Positions 11,937-23,079 of a stretch of 64,000 nt of DNA are shown one piece after another. Under the pieces are notes generated by a model. It worked only from the letters and a program-made list of their open reading frames with translations, was not told the DNA's origin and ran no database searches. Each line of letters opens with the position of its first letter. Within the stretch, counting starts at the first letter, position 1. Source of the stretch: Branchiostoma floridae (taxonomy: Eukaryota; Chordata; Leptocardii; Amphioxiformes; Branchiostomatidae). The translations under genes were made by a program, and so were the position numbers. The stretch is taken from the NCBI RefSeq assembly GCF_000003815.2, contig NC_049984.1:10976664-11040663 (forward strand), given 5' to 3'.

Positions 11937-14636
11937 ATGAATCTGATATTTCAGCGCAAAACTGTCGTTCTGCTTATTATTGCCTTATACACGGTATCAC
12001 TTCTGTCAGCAAGTCAGACGTGCTTTCCCTCGTGTCGGAGAAGAGCGTTGACTTCTTGTTTGCCAATCAACAAATTGGTTGACAACAACGGAGGATTGGC
12101 TAACCTCAGTGTAACAGCTAATAAGAAAGCGATGTGTCTATCATGTGGCGACGGTCACAAGGATTTTGTCGAAAATGTAAACTTAAGAGGAAAAACAGGA
12201 AAGTGTTTTGCAGGGGTGGAATGGCTCGCGCTAAGAGGGTTTCAATTCGGTGAATTATCGTCACAAAAGTTAGCTGGCTTCGACTCTTCTTCTCTCATTC
12301 GTCTTTACCTTGTGGGTACAAAGATAGAAGCAATAGGCAAAGCTACATTCAAAGACTTTGTGAGTCTGGAAACACTGGACCTAGACTACAACATGCTGAA
12401 AATAATTCAGACCAATTGGCACAGCGACTCGCACTCACCCGAGATATACTGTCTCAAGAATCTTTCGATTTCGCACAATGAAATCTCCAGTTTAAAACCC
12501 GCATGTTTTCAACAGTTAAAGAACCTTCAGTTTCTGAATCTACGGAGCAACTTATTGCACGAATTACAAAGTCACTGGTTCATTGGATTAGATAAACTTG
12601 AAGTACTGTATTTAAGTGAAAATGAATTAGAGACCATTCCACCCAATGTATTTGAATTCTTGTGGCAATTAAAGTTTCTGGACTTAAGAAACAACGACTT
12701 GAAGTGTTTACACAAGGAATCATTCTGGTCTCCAGACAGTCTTGTAAGTGTCGAGCTGAGCGGAAACAGGCTTGCTGTTTTCGAATCAAATATTGCCCAT
12801 AATATGACATGGGGCGTTACGGTGATAACTTGTAGCTTATTCGCAAAACAGTGGATACAGTTGCACGTCGACGGCATAGCGTTACATTTCAATTATGACG
12901 CCCTTGACGAAGCATTCACTATAGATTGGTTTAAGATACAGGGCGTTCCGAACACTGCCGAACCCTGTGATCATTTTTCTGAAAACAAAAATCGGATAGG
13001 TAACCGTCTTTCCGGCACCTTTTCCCATTCATTTGTTGTCATAGTAAAACGAACAAAGACAGAAGACATAATGCTATTAGACGAGTCTGTAGCAAGCGAT
13101 TGTTCAGAAGCGTGGTCAGAACCCAGCGGTATAAGTTTTGGCTTAAAGGGTGAGTCTAGTTTGCGACTCGTCAGCGTAGAAACGAGTGGTAATCATTCTG
13201 CATCTAGAGCAAAGGGTTTTGGCGTTGTGGTGAACAGGCAGAAGAAACTAACAAGTGACCATCAAATCGCAAATTCAGATAACGGCAGAGACCAGTCTTG
13301 GGAAAAAGTAGCCTGTATCGGTGTCTCATTTGACGGCAAAGAAGCCAGGTTGAAAAGCGGGCCCACAAGGAGAATGGGGCGTGCAGATGGCGCAAAATGT
13401 TTGGCAGGGCGAGCTGTCTCGAACGAAGACAAAATGATAGAAAGAAACGCAGCGTTAATGAATGTAACAGCGAGAGGTCCTAGTACCACGGGAGAGGGGA
13501 CTGACAGATCTGAAGATCAAATCATGTTCCCTCCGTCAAACGGAAATCTGAACGTACAAACACAGACTAACACAACAGCCGGGGTGGTACAGACTCGCGG
13601 CACGGATTTGACTATCCCTCTTGTAGTGACCTCTGTGGTGGCAAGCCTCTCCATTGTGATAGGTTGTCATGTTTTGTCTTGTTTTCTCAAGAGCCGCAGA
13701 AATGACCAAAATCTGGGACACCACAGACAAAATCTCCCCTTTTCGAGTCATGCCTTGAAGGTTAATCCACTATACGTACGATCGGGGGCACAGGGGTCCT
13801 CCCAGCCAGGGCACATGCAGGGTGATCAAACAGACGACAGCACATACAATGCCATAAATGAAGACGAAGTGTACGATCCTTCGGGACACTACTACAGCGA
13901 AATAAAGGATCAGGATGTAGGCGGCAGAACCACACAAACATTAGGCAGTGAACAGCAAAACGACAACACATACAATGACATAAATGAAGACGAAGTGTAC
14001 GATCCTTCAGGCCATTACTACAGTGAAATAAAGGACGAAGATATCAACAATGAAGGTAGGTCTGTGTTAAGGTCGGAAGGTCCACACGAATTTGATGGAA
14101 TCGAGGAGGAACATATGGAACTCGATGGCGACGATTCTTTGTCTCCCTACATGTACGCTGAACAAGACTCACAAAGCGAGAACTCTGATGACTGCGGCTC
14201 ACTGGCTTCTTATGTTGTACAAAGCTCACATGAAATCTTCGAGGGCAAGGACGACGACTCGTCGTCTTTCTGTGCCAGTGAAGTAGGGTTGTCCATTACT
14301 GACAATGTAGGCGCTCACGCTTTACTTTATAAGGTGGATACGGGGACGGTAGCTTCTGTAAACTGTGCATTAGAGAGATCTTCTGTAACAAAATCCGCCG
14401 ATCGAGAGCAGACGACTTATGGTGTAAGTGACTGTACGGATGCATCTAACCTCACATACATCTGTACACCTGAAACAGCGGGTAATCTCACAAGTGTAAA
14501 TATGAAAGAATGTGTAAGAGAACACTCCGAGAATATTTTTGAAACCAGCGAGCTCGAGAAAGAAGCGGTAGAAGTAGATCCCAACTTGGGTGAATTAGGA
14601 TGTAGGACTGACACTCAAGTTGGACTTAAGTCCTAA
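11937..14636 (+). CDS. Single-exon LRR transmembrane protein with duplicated tyrosine motif (899 aa)
   Basis: Predicted type I cell-surface receptor; ligand unknown and no one-to-one vertebrate orthologue recognised. The start is the first in-frame ATG before a signal peptide (about 1-26). A Cys cluster (29-41) resembles an LRR N-cap. Five or six leucine-rich repeats follow (about 95-285, for example LRVLYL-type strands, LKNLQFLNLRSNLLHEL, LKFLDLRNNDL), then a Cys-containing cap and a long Asn/Ser-rich stalk with N-glycosylation sites. One membrane helix lies at about 558-583, followed by a basic stop-transfer. The ~315-residue acidic tail holds two near-identical 26-residue blocks (about 636-661 and 678-703), each with YNxI, VYDPSG and YYSEI. 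An AATAAA at 15403 could serve polyadenylation. The lack of introns in a 2.7-kb reading frame is unusual beside its intron-rich neighbours. Confidence 0.88.
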   Translation: MNLIFQRKTVVLLIIALYTVSLLSASQTCFPSCRRRALTSCLPINKLVDNNGGLANLSVTANKKAMCLSCGDGHKDFVENVNLRGKTGKCFAGVEWLALRGFQFGELSSQKLAGFDSSSLIRLYLVGTKIEAIGKATFKDFVSLETLDLDYNMLKIIQTNWHSDSHSPEIYCLKNLSISHNEISSLKPACFQQLKNLQFLNLRSNLLHELQSHWFIGLDKLEVLYLSENELETIPPNVFEFLWQLKFLDLRNNDLKCLHKESFWSPDSLVSVELSGNRLAVFESNIAHNMTWGVTVITCSLFAKQWIQLHVDGIALHFNYDALDEAFTIDWFKIQGVPNTAEPCDHFSENKNRIGNRLSGTFSHSFVVIVKRTKTEDIMLLDESVASDCSEAWSEPSGISFGLKGESSLRLVSVETSGNHSASRAKGFGVVVNRQKKLTSDHQIANSDNGRDQSWEKVACIGVSFDGKEARLKSGPTRRMGRADGAKCLAGRAVSNEDKMIERNAALMNVTARGPSTTGEGTDRSEDQIMFPPSNGNLNVQTQTNTTAGVVQTRGTDLTIPLVVTSVVASLSIVIGCHVLSCFLKSRRNDQNLGHHRQNLPFSSHALKVNPLYVRSGAQGSSQPGHMQGDQTDDSTYNAINEDEVYDPSGHYYSEIKDQDVGGRTTQTLGSEQQNDNTYNDINEDEVYDPSGHYYSEIKDEDINNEGRSVLRSEGPHEFDGIEEEHMELDGDDSLSPYMYAEQDSQSENSDDCGSLASYVVQSSHEIFEGKDDDSSSFCASEVGLSITDNVGAHALLYKVDTGTVASVNCALERSSVTKSADREQTTYGVSDCTDASNLTYICTPETAGNLTSVNMKECVREHSENIFETSELEKEAVEVDPNLGELGCRTDTQVGLKS

Positions 14637-15420
14637 AGTAAGATGGACTTATCGACAATGCTTTATTTTAGCAGAACTTGTCCTATTCTATGTCGTAGAG
14701 TTATGCTCATATACTACCATTGTGTGGCATTGTCGCAGGACACGTGTAATCGTATGTCACTATGTTTATAGATGTCGGACGTACCCTCAGGTGGGACTTT
14801 AATTAGCGCAAGGTGGAATTATTGGTAAAATCTACCACCTTTTTCTGAAGCATATTTCGTATGAATTTATTGTTAGAATTGACGACGATTTTTAAGCAGA
14901 AACTGTTACTTGTCCTATCTTATGTTGTAGAGTTATGCTCAGAATACCATTGTCACAGTACGCGTGTAATGGTATGTCACTGTTCTTATAGATGTTGGAC
15001 TTACCCCAGGAGGGACTTTAATTAGCGCAAGGTGAAATTATTGTTAAAATCTACGACCTTTTCTGAAGCATATTTCGTACTTTTGGAAGTTGTAGACATA
15101 GAATAGTACTTATACGACCATTATATTGTCACAGGGGACGTTAATGGCAGATGTCACAGTGTTTATAGATGCCTGACTTACCCCCAGCGTGACTTACGTT
15201 ATAGCGCAAGGTGGACTTGTTGGTAAATTGACGACGTTTTTAAGCAGAAGCATCAAAGCCTATTTTATGTAGTGATGTTCCTAAAATACCATTGTCACGG
15301 TACACGAGCAGAATTTTGCCAATGTGTTTATAGATGTTGGACTAATCCTCAAACGGGACTTATGTTCTAGTACATTGATATGGCATGGCGTTTATAGATG
15401 ATCAATAAATTTACTTGAGA
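14637..15420. repeat. Diverged tandem repeat downstream of the LRR gene
   Basis: Units share TTGTCCTAT, ATGTCACT, GTTTATAGATGT, TTACCCCCAG-like blocks and TTTAATTAGCGCAAGGTG. The anchor TAGATG recurs near 14769, 14990, 15165 and 15331, so the period is 165-221 bp over about four copies. The array lies in the likely 3' UTR or just beyond it, up to the AATAAA at 15403. No coding content. Confidence 0.8.
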
Positions 15421-16069
15421 GGCCAGAAAGCTTCGTCTTACAGTACTGTTATCCTGTCTTTCCCTTTAGTATTTGCATTCGGATATCCTTTTGAGCACTT
15501 ACTTGTCCCACTTGCAATACAGTATACATAATTCAAGCTTTACAGTATTCCATTACGTAGAAAGCGGAGACGGCCTATATTTAGAGGTCTATAGACAGGA
15601 AATGAAGTATGTAAGACTGGTTCGCACGACATAACTGCAGCAACAGTGCAGTCTAATTTATATTTCTAAAAGTACAGACCGTCGGTAAAAAAAAGGACCA
15701 ACATGTTTTCAAACTAACCTTCCCTAAGCATTCAGTTGTTGGGAATCACTGTGCCTGTGTTACAGTGTCTCATCAAATTTTGTTAAGAAAAAACACGGTT
15801 TACCATAAAACTTTTTATTGGCAAACCTTTAATATTGCAGAGAGTATACAGAGAGAGCATATGTCCATAATCCATTTACGCGAAACCATTTACGCGAAAC
15901 TCGATGAACATTGTCGATAAAGAATTTACTGAAATACTGTGTTTTCAGTATGCGAGACGTAACCATATGTTTGTTCTGCTCTCTATAAAGGAAAAATGTC
16001 CCATTGATCAGTTGTTATCTAAAATGAGATTTTCATTGTAATAATATTTCTGCAACAGGAAGTATGAGA

Positions 16070-18235
16070 CGTAGTTGCAACGTTTTAGACTTCAACAAAC
16101 ATAGGGAGTTATTGGGTTGGGTTGAAAGGAAAAGTATCGTCAAACGGACTTTTCGGCCCAACGCAAAGCCACAATTGGGATGTTCAATGTTTACAATAAA
16201 ATTGTGAAACTGAGTTTTTGGCCCCACGCAAAGCCACAATTCAGAAGGGCCATGTTTACAATTGTGTGCAATAAAATTGTCTACATAGCAGGTGAAACCT
16301 GTCGAAATGTGATCGTAGATACAATGTAGATAATAACCGTGTAAAAATATGAATAACTTACAAATTGTTCATGCCCCACTTTTCCTATTGTAACATTTCA
16401 ATGTTCTTATTGAAAAATGTTCCATAATGTACTGTTAACATTTTAGCTTTCAATAAACATGAAGGAGTATTGAGTTGAAAGGAAACTTATCGTCAAAGTC
16501 AAACAAAAAGCTACAATCAGGATGCCCCATTTTGTGAAATAAAATTGTCTATAGGCAGTCTGTGGCACATGTTGAAAACGTGGTCGCAGATACAGTACAG
16601 CCGTATATAAATATGGATAACTTGCAAATTATTCACGTCCTACTTTTCCCATTATAACATTCCAATGTTCCTATTGAAAAAAAATGGACTGTTGTAACAT
16701 TTCAGATTTCAATAGATATGGAGGAGTGTTGAGTTGGAAGGATAACCTTTACAGTCAAACGAAAAGCTACAATCATGATTTTCCATGTTTACTTTATTGT
16801 GTGCAATAAAATTGTCGATGAAGCAGCACATAGACACATGTTGAAAACGTGATCGCAGATAGATCACAACAGTGTAAATATTGATAAGTTGCAAATTATT
16901 CATGTCCTGCTTTTCCAATTGTAACATTTCAATTTTCCCATTGAAAAATATTCCAAATGTACTGTTGTAACATTTTAGATTTCAATAAATTTGATGGAGT
17001 GTTGAGTTTAAAGGAAACTTATCGTCAAAATCAAACAAAAAACTACAATCGGAATGTTCCATGTTTAATTAAATTGTGTGAAATAGAATTGTCTATATAG
17101 CAGTCCGAGACACATTTGTAAAACATGATCGCAGATAGATCACAACCGTGTAAATGTAGATAACTTTCAAATCATTCATGTCCTACTTTTCCTATTGTAA
17201 CATTTCAATTTTCCTATTGAAAAAAATGTTCCAAAATGTACTGTTGTAATATCTTATATTTCAGTAAACATGGAGGGGAGTTGAGTTGGACACTTATCGT
17301 CAGAATTACATCTACGGTCAATCGAAAAGCTACAATAAGGATGATCCATGTTTTTCCACATTGTGTGAAGTAAAATTGTCTATCGGGCAGTCTGTGGTAC
17401 GCGTGAGAAACGTGATTGCAGATAGATCACAATCCTGTAAATATCGATAACTTGCAAATTACTCATGTCCTACTTTACCTATTCTCAAAATTACTATTGA
17501 AAAACGTTCCAAAATACTGTTGTACCTTTTTATATTTCTATAAACACGGAAAAGTGTTAAGTTGAAAGGAAACGTATCGTCCAAGTCAAACAAAAACTAC
17601 AATAAGGATGTCCCATGTTTTACTACATTGTGTGAAATAGAATTGTCCATCTAGCAGCCCGAGACACATGTTGAAAACGTGATCGCATATAGATCAGAAC
17701 GGCATAAATATAAATAACTTGCAAATTATTCATGTCCTACTTTTCCTATTGCAAAATTTCAATTTTCCTATTGAAGAATGTTCCAAATGTTCTGTTTAGT
17801 CAACCTTTTAGCTTTCACTAAACATGGAGGGGAGCGGAGGTGGACACTTATCGCAAAATTACTTTTACAGTCAATGGACAAGCTACTATAAGGATGATCC
17901 ATGTTTTTTTTCACATTGTGTGGAATAAAATTGTCTGTCGAGCAGTCTGTGGTACGCGTGGAAAACGTGATCGTAGATCGCTACGGCCCCCTTTCCACTT
18001 GACGGCGCTCTCACCGCGCTCTCGCTGCGATGGAAAATTGGCCAGAGCGCCGTGAGAGCGCCGCGACGCCAGAAAAACTGCTCAAGTGGAATCTCTCCGG
18101 CAACCCCAGCGCGCTCTTCCCAATTTGAGGTCGCAGAGAGAGCGCCGTCCTAGTGGAAAGGGGGTATACCGTAGAGTAAATATTCATAACATGGAAATTA
18201 CTCATGTCCCCTCAAACGTTGCTACGCTTCCTGTT
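16070..18235. repeat. ~270-bp satellite array, about seven units
   Basis: Each unit carries AAATTATTCATGTCCTAC, TTCCTATTGTAACATTTCAA, ATTGAAAAATGTTCC, ATAAACATGGAGGGGAG, CTACAATAAGGATG and GAAAACGTGATCGCAGATAG. The anchor CAAATTATTCATGTCC recurs near 16360, 16625, 16892, 17168, 17455 and 17722 (spacing 265-287) and again near 18190, after an interrupting insertion. Units differ by substitutions and small indels, so the array is not very recent. Simple sequence from 15421 to 16070 shows nothing recognisable. Confidence 0.88.
17987..18164. mobile_element. GC-rich MITE inserted in the satellite
   Basis: The 178-bp insert begins CCCCCTTTCCACTTGACGGC and ends GCCGTCCTAGTGGAAAGGGG plus G, an inverted repeat of about 25 bp with internal GAGAGCGCC palindromes. 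It interrupts one satellite unit, which explains the 471-bp spacing there. It is much richer in G+C than the surrounding satellite. No ORF; target duplication unclear. Confidence 0.8.
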
Positions 18236-18914
18236 AAACATATATCCTAAAACAGGCAACTACAATCCTACAATGTACGCCAAGCTTTTATTTTTTAGGT
18301 GAAATGACGTGAAAATCAGGTACAGGCATATTACTAGTATTCAGAGAATAAGATTCACTTGTTTCTTCATAAGGTACGATTCATTGTGATGAATAAACAA
18401 ACTCCTTGAGCTTTGCTCCAGACTCTCTTATAACAGAGGAAGAATTGGTCATTCAGTCATTGTGATGTTACGAGTTAAAGCTTAAAAGTTCGCCAGCAAT
18501 AGTAGCGAGGTTCGTATACATTTTCCTACGTAGCCCTTTTGTCTGGATCCACCCTGGCCAGGTACCAGTCCAGTATATCTTCTTTGACCTTTTCCACATC
18601 TTCGGGCGTCTCCATTAACAGGACATGGCGGCAGTTCGGGTAGATCTGCAGAGAAAACAGTCAGCGATAGTTCATGTTTTGGTAATATTGCCAATGCTAA
18701 TAACATGTAGTGCTTTCCCATGCCATGCACAGGACTGTGCTATATTACACCGGCTTTTGAATTGCCAGTGATCCCACCACTGCCACTATTGTTACTGGGA
18801 TAGATGGACGGACTGTATTCAATGAGATCAGGACGATTCGGGCCCAACCCGGCACAATCAAACACCCTGTTCAACTCGGCCCAATACACAGCCTGTCACA
18901 GGTCAATTCAAGCA

Positions 18915-18958
18915 GGGTTAGGGTTAGGGTTAGGGTTAGGGTTAGGGTTAGGGTTAGG
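18915..18958. repeat. Interstitial telomere-like (GGGTTA)n
   Basis: About seven perfect GGGTTA units, then degenerate GGCTTGGGGTTGGGG. This equals the animal telomere hexamer TTAGGG. It lies inside the intron between lipase B exons 8 and 7, so it is interstitial and not a chromosome end. Confidence 0.95.
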
Positions 18959-19090
18959 CTTGGGGTTGGGGTTGACCAGGGTTGTTGGTCGAGTCTGTCT
19001 GACAAGCCATGGACCGAATTGGTAAAGGATCGAAGCGTCCGACATCCAAATCTAGAGCAGTCTCTATTCTATGTCCTTGCTATCACCCCG

Positions 19091-19382
19091 CTCACATTAG
19101 GCGAAAATCGATCGGACGAAGAGGCTGCCAGCTCTAAATTACCAGGAGGCATGNNNNNNNNNNNNNNNNNNNNNNNNNNNNNNNNNNNNNNNNNNNNNNN
19201 NNNNNNNNNNNNNNNNNNNNNNNNNNNNNNNNNNNNNNNNNNNNNNNNNNNNNATTACGAGGAGGCATGACTCTGCTGCCGACGAAGAAATGGCAGAGTT
19301 CCCCCCTTCCCGTCAGGGGCATGCCTCCTCGTAATTTAGAGCTCGCAGACTCGTCGTCCGATCGATTTTCGCCTAATGTGAG
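19091..19382. mobile_element. Foldback/MITE spanning an assembly gap
   Basis: The left arm (CTCACATTAGGCGAAAATCG, then GAAGAGGCTGCCAGCTCTAA and GGAGGCATG) is matched in reverse complement by the right arm ending near 19382. The arms are about 60 bp. An internal short hairpin also repeats GGAGGCATG. The gap at 19154-19253 falls between the arms, probably because the palindrome hindered assembly. Confidence 0.75.
19154..19253. other. Assembly gap (100 N)
   Basis: Exactly 100 N, the usual placeholder for a gap of unknown size, inside an inverted repeat in a lipase B intron. Confidence 0.99.
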
Positions 19383-19399
19383 GGGGGAATATGGACGCC

Positions 19400-19598
19400 G
19401 TCACATAGGTCGTTCGATCGTCGTACGATTTTGATGTCATATGATTTTCAAGCAGGCCGTGACAGAACGAACCACCGACATGGATCAAAAGCAACAGTTT
19501 GTGTAACAAAACAGTTGAACTTTGCAGGAAACGTACATTTTTGTCGTCCAAAATGCCTGAAGTTAGCGATCGTACGATGAAAGCACGATCTATGTGAC
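19400..19598. mobile_element. Short TIR element (MITE)
   Basis: GTCACATAGGTCGTTCGATC and ATCGTACG on the left are mirrored by CGATCGTACGATGAAAGCAC and GATCTATGTGAC on the right. It is about 200 bp with no ORF. The arms resemble those of the adjacent foldback (TCACATTAGG and CGATCG), so the two may belong to one family. Confidence 0.65.
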
Positions 19599-20197
19599 CA
19601 CACCCTATATACTAAATGTATGTGCGTCTTGCCTTGATTTCTTTGTCCTTGCTACTGGCCTGTTGGTATAATTTCCATGATCCCGAGATGTCACAGTGCT
19701 CATCATCCTCTCCGTGCATCACAAGGAACGGGCAGTCGACCGTGGGGAGCAAGCCTTCACAAGCCCTCATAGCTACATAACAGGGGCATTATCAAGTCAC
19801 ACTAGTAAGTACTAGTACTGCTTCATTACAACATGAGAGCTTTTGGGCCACCTATGAGGTGCCGAAAAATTAATCGAACATTAAGATACAGAAATCGTGT
19901 CAAGAATTGGAATTTCAAATATCTAGACCTCTCCTTCGACGTCGTTTTGATGTGTTCTCACCTCATGTATGATGCTTATATATATATGACCCCATCAGGG
20001 GCAAAGTAGGGGTAGGAGGCCCTGTGCTATGGCGGGCACGCCTGTCAGTTAACAAATGGAGATGCCATAACAGGGCGTTCCATTGGGGATGGTACGAAGG
20101 AAATTTTAGTATCTACTCGTATATGTGTCGGTGAGAGTATTGATAGTTTGGTGTTTTAACTGTTGCCTCCCTTGGGTTCTGCTATCCAATGGTGCAT

Positions 20198-20409
20198 TCT
20201 CACTGCACTTGCGTCAAGCTTGCGTCACTGCGGGGTTCGTTCACTGCGTTTTCGTTGATTTTTTAAATAATGTAGATATTGCGTAATACGTAAAAGTATG
20301 ACTTAAAAGACTACAAAATACACAAAAAGTAAGAAAATTCGTTCTTAATTCGTTGAGTATTTTTCGAACTCCCGGCAGTGACGCAAGCGTAACGCAAGTG
20401 CAGAGAGAG
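20198..20409. mobile_element. Short TIR element (MITE) in lipase B intron
   Basis: TCTCACTGCACTTGCGTCAA plus GCTTGCGTCACTGC on the left mirrors GCAGTGACGCAAGCGTAACG plus CAAGTGCAGAGAGA on the right, arms about 34 bp. The AT-rich centre contains no ORF. It ends about 40 bp from lipase B exon 6 (20448-20523). Confidence 0.75.
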
Positions 20410-21182
20410 TTCCAAGAGTCATGAGCCTTGGTGGAGCATATCCATACCGTGAAGAAACATGCATGACGGGTATAATCTGTAGTCTCCCTGAAACACCAAG
20501 GGGTCCTCTGCATATTTATTGGCCTGCGAAGATCAATATGTGACAAATTTTATGATATCCATTTAAATAGTCTTGAACGGGCGCTTTGATGTACTTTCAG
20601 TAGATATCATTAGCCACAAAAATAAACTCTTTCTGTAGATGATTAAAACACCTTAGTCACTAGTAGCATGTATAAACAATGATAAATTGAGTTCAATGTA
20701 TACGTTTCGTATAACTAAAATGCTCAGTTTGTACAGAGATACATGAATGTATCTTACTGTGTACAATAGGTTGGGAATGTAATTATCACAACTAAGCTAG
20801 ACGGAAAACCATGATGTCCTACCTTCTCAGTGTCCTTTGTGAGTCCGGCTTTATGACTTGGGCCTATACTCATATTTGGAAATATATACGCCAGCGTCCA
20901 CACTAAGGCCCGCTATTATAAAGAGAGGAAGAAACAGTAAGTGGTAAAATTGTACTAATCAATGACTTTAAAGCTATCGATCTTTAAGAAATCCATTGGT
21001 GGTGAGGGTTAATATAGTTACGCACGGACTACATGCAGTTTGTCTGCCAGGAGAGCAATCCTAATGCACTACTTTGTTTACATGATGATATGAATATTAA
21101 TTTTAGTCTTCCTGAAGTACAAGAACTAGCAATAAGAATGAAGTATGGTACAACTAGTATCTAGAAAGTAGTAAATACGTAC

Positions 21183-21282
21183 NNNNNNNNNNNNNNNNNN
21201 NNNNNNNNNNNNNNNNNNNNNNNNNNNNNNNNNNNNNNNNNNNNNNNNNNNNNNNNNNNNNNNNNNNNNNNNNNNNNNNNNN
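21183..21282. other. Assembly gap (100 N)
   Basis: Exactly 100 N. It removes the 3' part of lipase B exon 4 and its donor, so that exon cannot be judged completely. Confidence 0.99.
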
Positions 21283-23079
21283 TATCCACTTTGGTGTATC
21301 TGTTTTCAATACTGGGCGCGACCTACACCATACCGCGGAAGAGGCCAGGGCGTTGGCAAGACGCCATAAGTGCAACAGCGCCTCCGTGCGACAAAGAAAG
21401 AGAATCCAAAGATGAGGGTTGAGTAAAATTTCCAAGTACTTGTTGTCGTGTTACTTAAGACATTCTACCAAGATTTCAAGTCAAAAGATATCACAAAAAA
21501 GATATTCAATTCAGGAAGCATATATCGGAAGAGAACCCTTGATAAGCAAACATGCCGTTACTGCAACAGTAAATGTCACGGCAGACAACCCATAAGCCAG
21601 GAACCCCGCGTCACTGAGTAAAAAAGACACATTTAATGTGATCTTAACTGAGTAAAAAGACAAAATGAAAAGGCGCATGCTTAATCCGAAATTGTTAATT
21701 GTCGAATTATTATTTGACGTGAACGTTGAAAATCCTTAATCTGGAAACGGCTGCCTATACATTCCGCACCGCTTCAAACTCTCAATATCTCACCATTGAA
21801 TGCCCCAATAAGAAGACAGGGACGCCGGGATACTTGGCTACCATCATGTCCACATGCTGCAGGAGATCTCTGGCGAGGGGACGGAAGTCATCCACGTACA
21901 CCCTCTCTCCTTCGCTTTGACCATGGCCGACTAAACACAAATTAGTCATAAAGATGCTATCGTGCGAAAAGTCAGAATAAATACATTGTTTTCGAATAAA
22001 AATAATACAAATCATGATTAACATAATTGTTGGAATTTAAAAAGAAATATATAGGATACACGGAAATCTTACCGTGGTCATGGGCGAAGACTAAGAAACC
22101 ATGGCTGTTTAGAAGCTGGGCCACTAAAGGACCAGTGGCTCCGGAATGGCTTCCTAACCCATGTGAATTAAACAGCAACGCCCTAGAACAGATAAAATCT
22201 CCCTTAAATAAGCGAAGATACCTGAACGATAAATTTGTTTGCATGGTAACCGATAGATAAGTGTACATTACACTAACAAACATGACGAAGGCGAAGCTTT
22301 GCAAACCATAAGGTGGACACAGGACAGGAACTTCGTATGACAAATAGGTTCTCCGTGGTCTAGCCTATACGTGACAATGACACTACAAGTCTGATAATGA
22401 CACTCTTCCTTAGATCTATAACATGTACATAACAAAATGTGGGCGTTTTACGTCTGAATATTTGTATGCTGAACAAATGTTTGTCTTTGTTCAGATGTGG
22501 GTCATCAGGTTACCGAATGGTTACTCTGACCTTTGACCTTCCTCAACTCGCAGTATTAGTGTTCACACGAAAGCCCCAACCATGAGAAGCATATTTGTAA
22601 CTCAGCTTATATGTTCAAGTTTTAGTGCTATCTTCTAGCAAAACTGTTCATTAGTAAATGGGTGATGACCAAACAAATAACCTCATTAATGCCATGGACG
22701 AATTCTCACGGCCGGACCAAATCTCATAGAACACCTGTTCAAATCCTGTCGGCGTGGAAGTCATTTTCTAACCAGACTGGTGATGTCCAACAGAAACGTT
22801 AATTCTCATAATTACCAACAGAATATGTCCCTAACCACATAAGACCTGATGGAAAACTATGCATGTTAGCAATCTAAAGGGTGAAACTTAAGTTATAGCT
22901 TATACATCTGCAATGCCGTGATGATAGTATTAAACCTACCTTGGGCTCTGACCGGCCAGTAACGTGGGTTCCCAGGTCCTACAGTACAGGTACTGGCCGT
23001 CTGCGTTGATGATATGTGGTAGTTTACTGTAACTCACACCCTGAGGTGTGCAGCGGTCGGAATCTGTCACTGGGGGCAT

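Larger units (their letters stand above)
18526..23079 (-). pseudogene. Monoglyceride lipase-like copy B, with exon 4 lesions beside a gap
   Basis: Third lipase copy, eight exons: 22940-23079, 22073-22182, 21794-21930, from 21385 into the gap at 21282, 20823-20912, 20448-20523, 19633-19772, 18526-18645. Seven lengths can be compared with copy A; six are identical (140, 110, 137, 90, 76 and 140) and the last exon is 120 rather than 135. The oxyanion motif HGLGSHSG, nucleophile GHSM, HGEDDEHCD and CRHVLLMETPED are all normal. Two defects sit in exon 4. The acceptor after a good pyrimidine tract reads CAC instead of CAG (21388-21386). Codon 21 is TAG (21325-21323), where relatives have a Leu between GMV and VAPS. 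Exon 7 uses a GC donor (GCAAG). Because a 100-N gap abuts exon 4, contig-end sequencing error is a real alternative to true pseudogenisation. Confidence 0.75.

Noticed and set aside
12572-12892. Minus-strand frames inside the LRR gene
   Set aside because: They shadow the plus-strand 899-codon frame, which has signal peptide, repeats and membrane helix.
18915-18958. Chromosome end
   Set aside because: Only about seven hexamers, with genes continuing on both sides.
19019-19322. Open frames running through the N gap
   Set aside because: Artefacts of translating unknown bases; the region is a foldback element.
21500-21612. Minus-strand hydrophobic frame (DAGFLAYGLSAVTFTVAVTA) after an acceptor-like CTCAG, considered as a lipase B exon
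   Set aside because: Position and sequence do not match any lipase exon; the real exon 4 is identified at 21385 and below.
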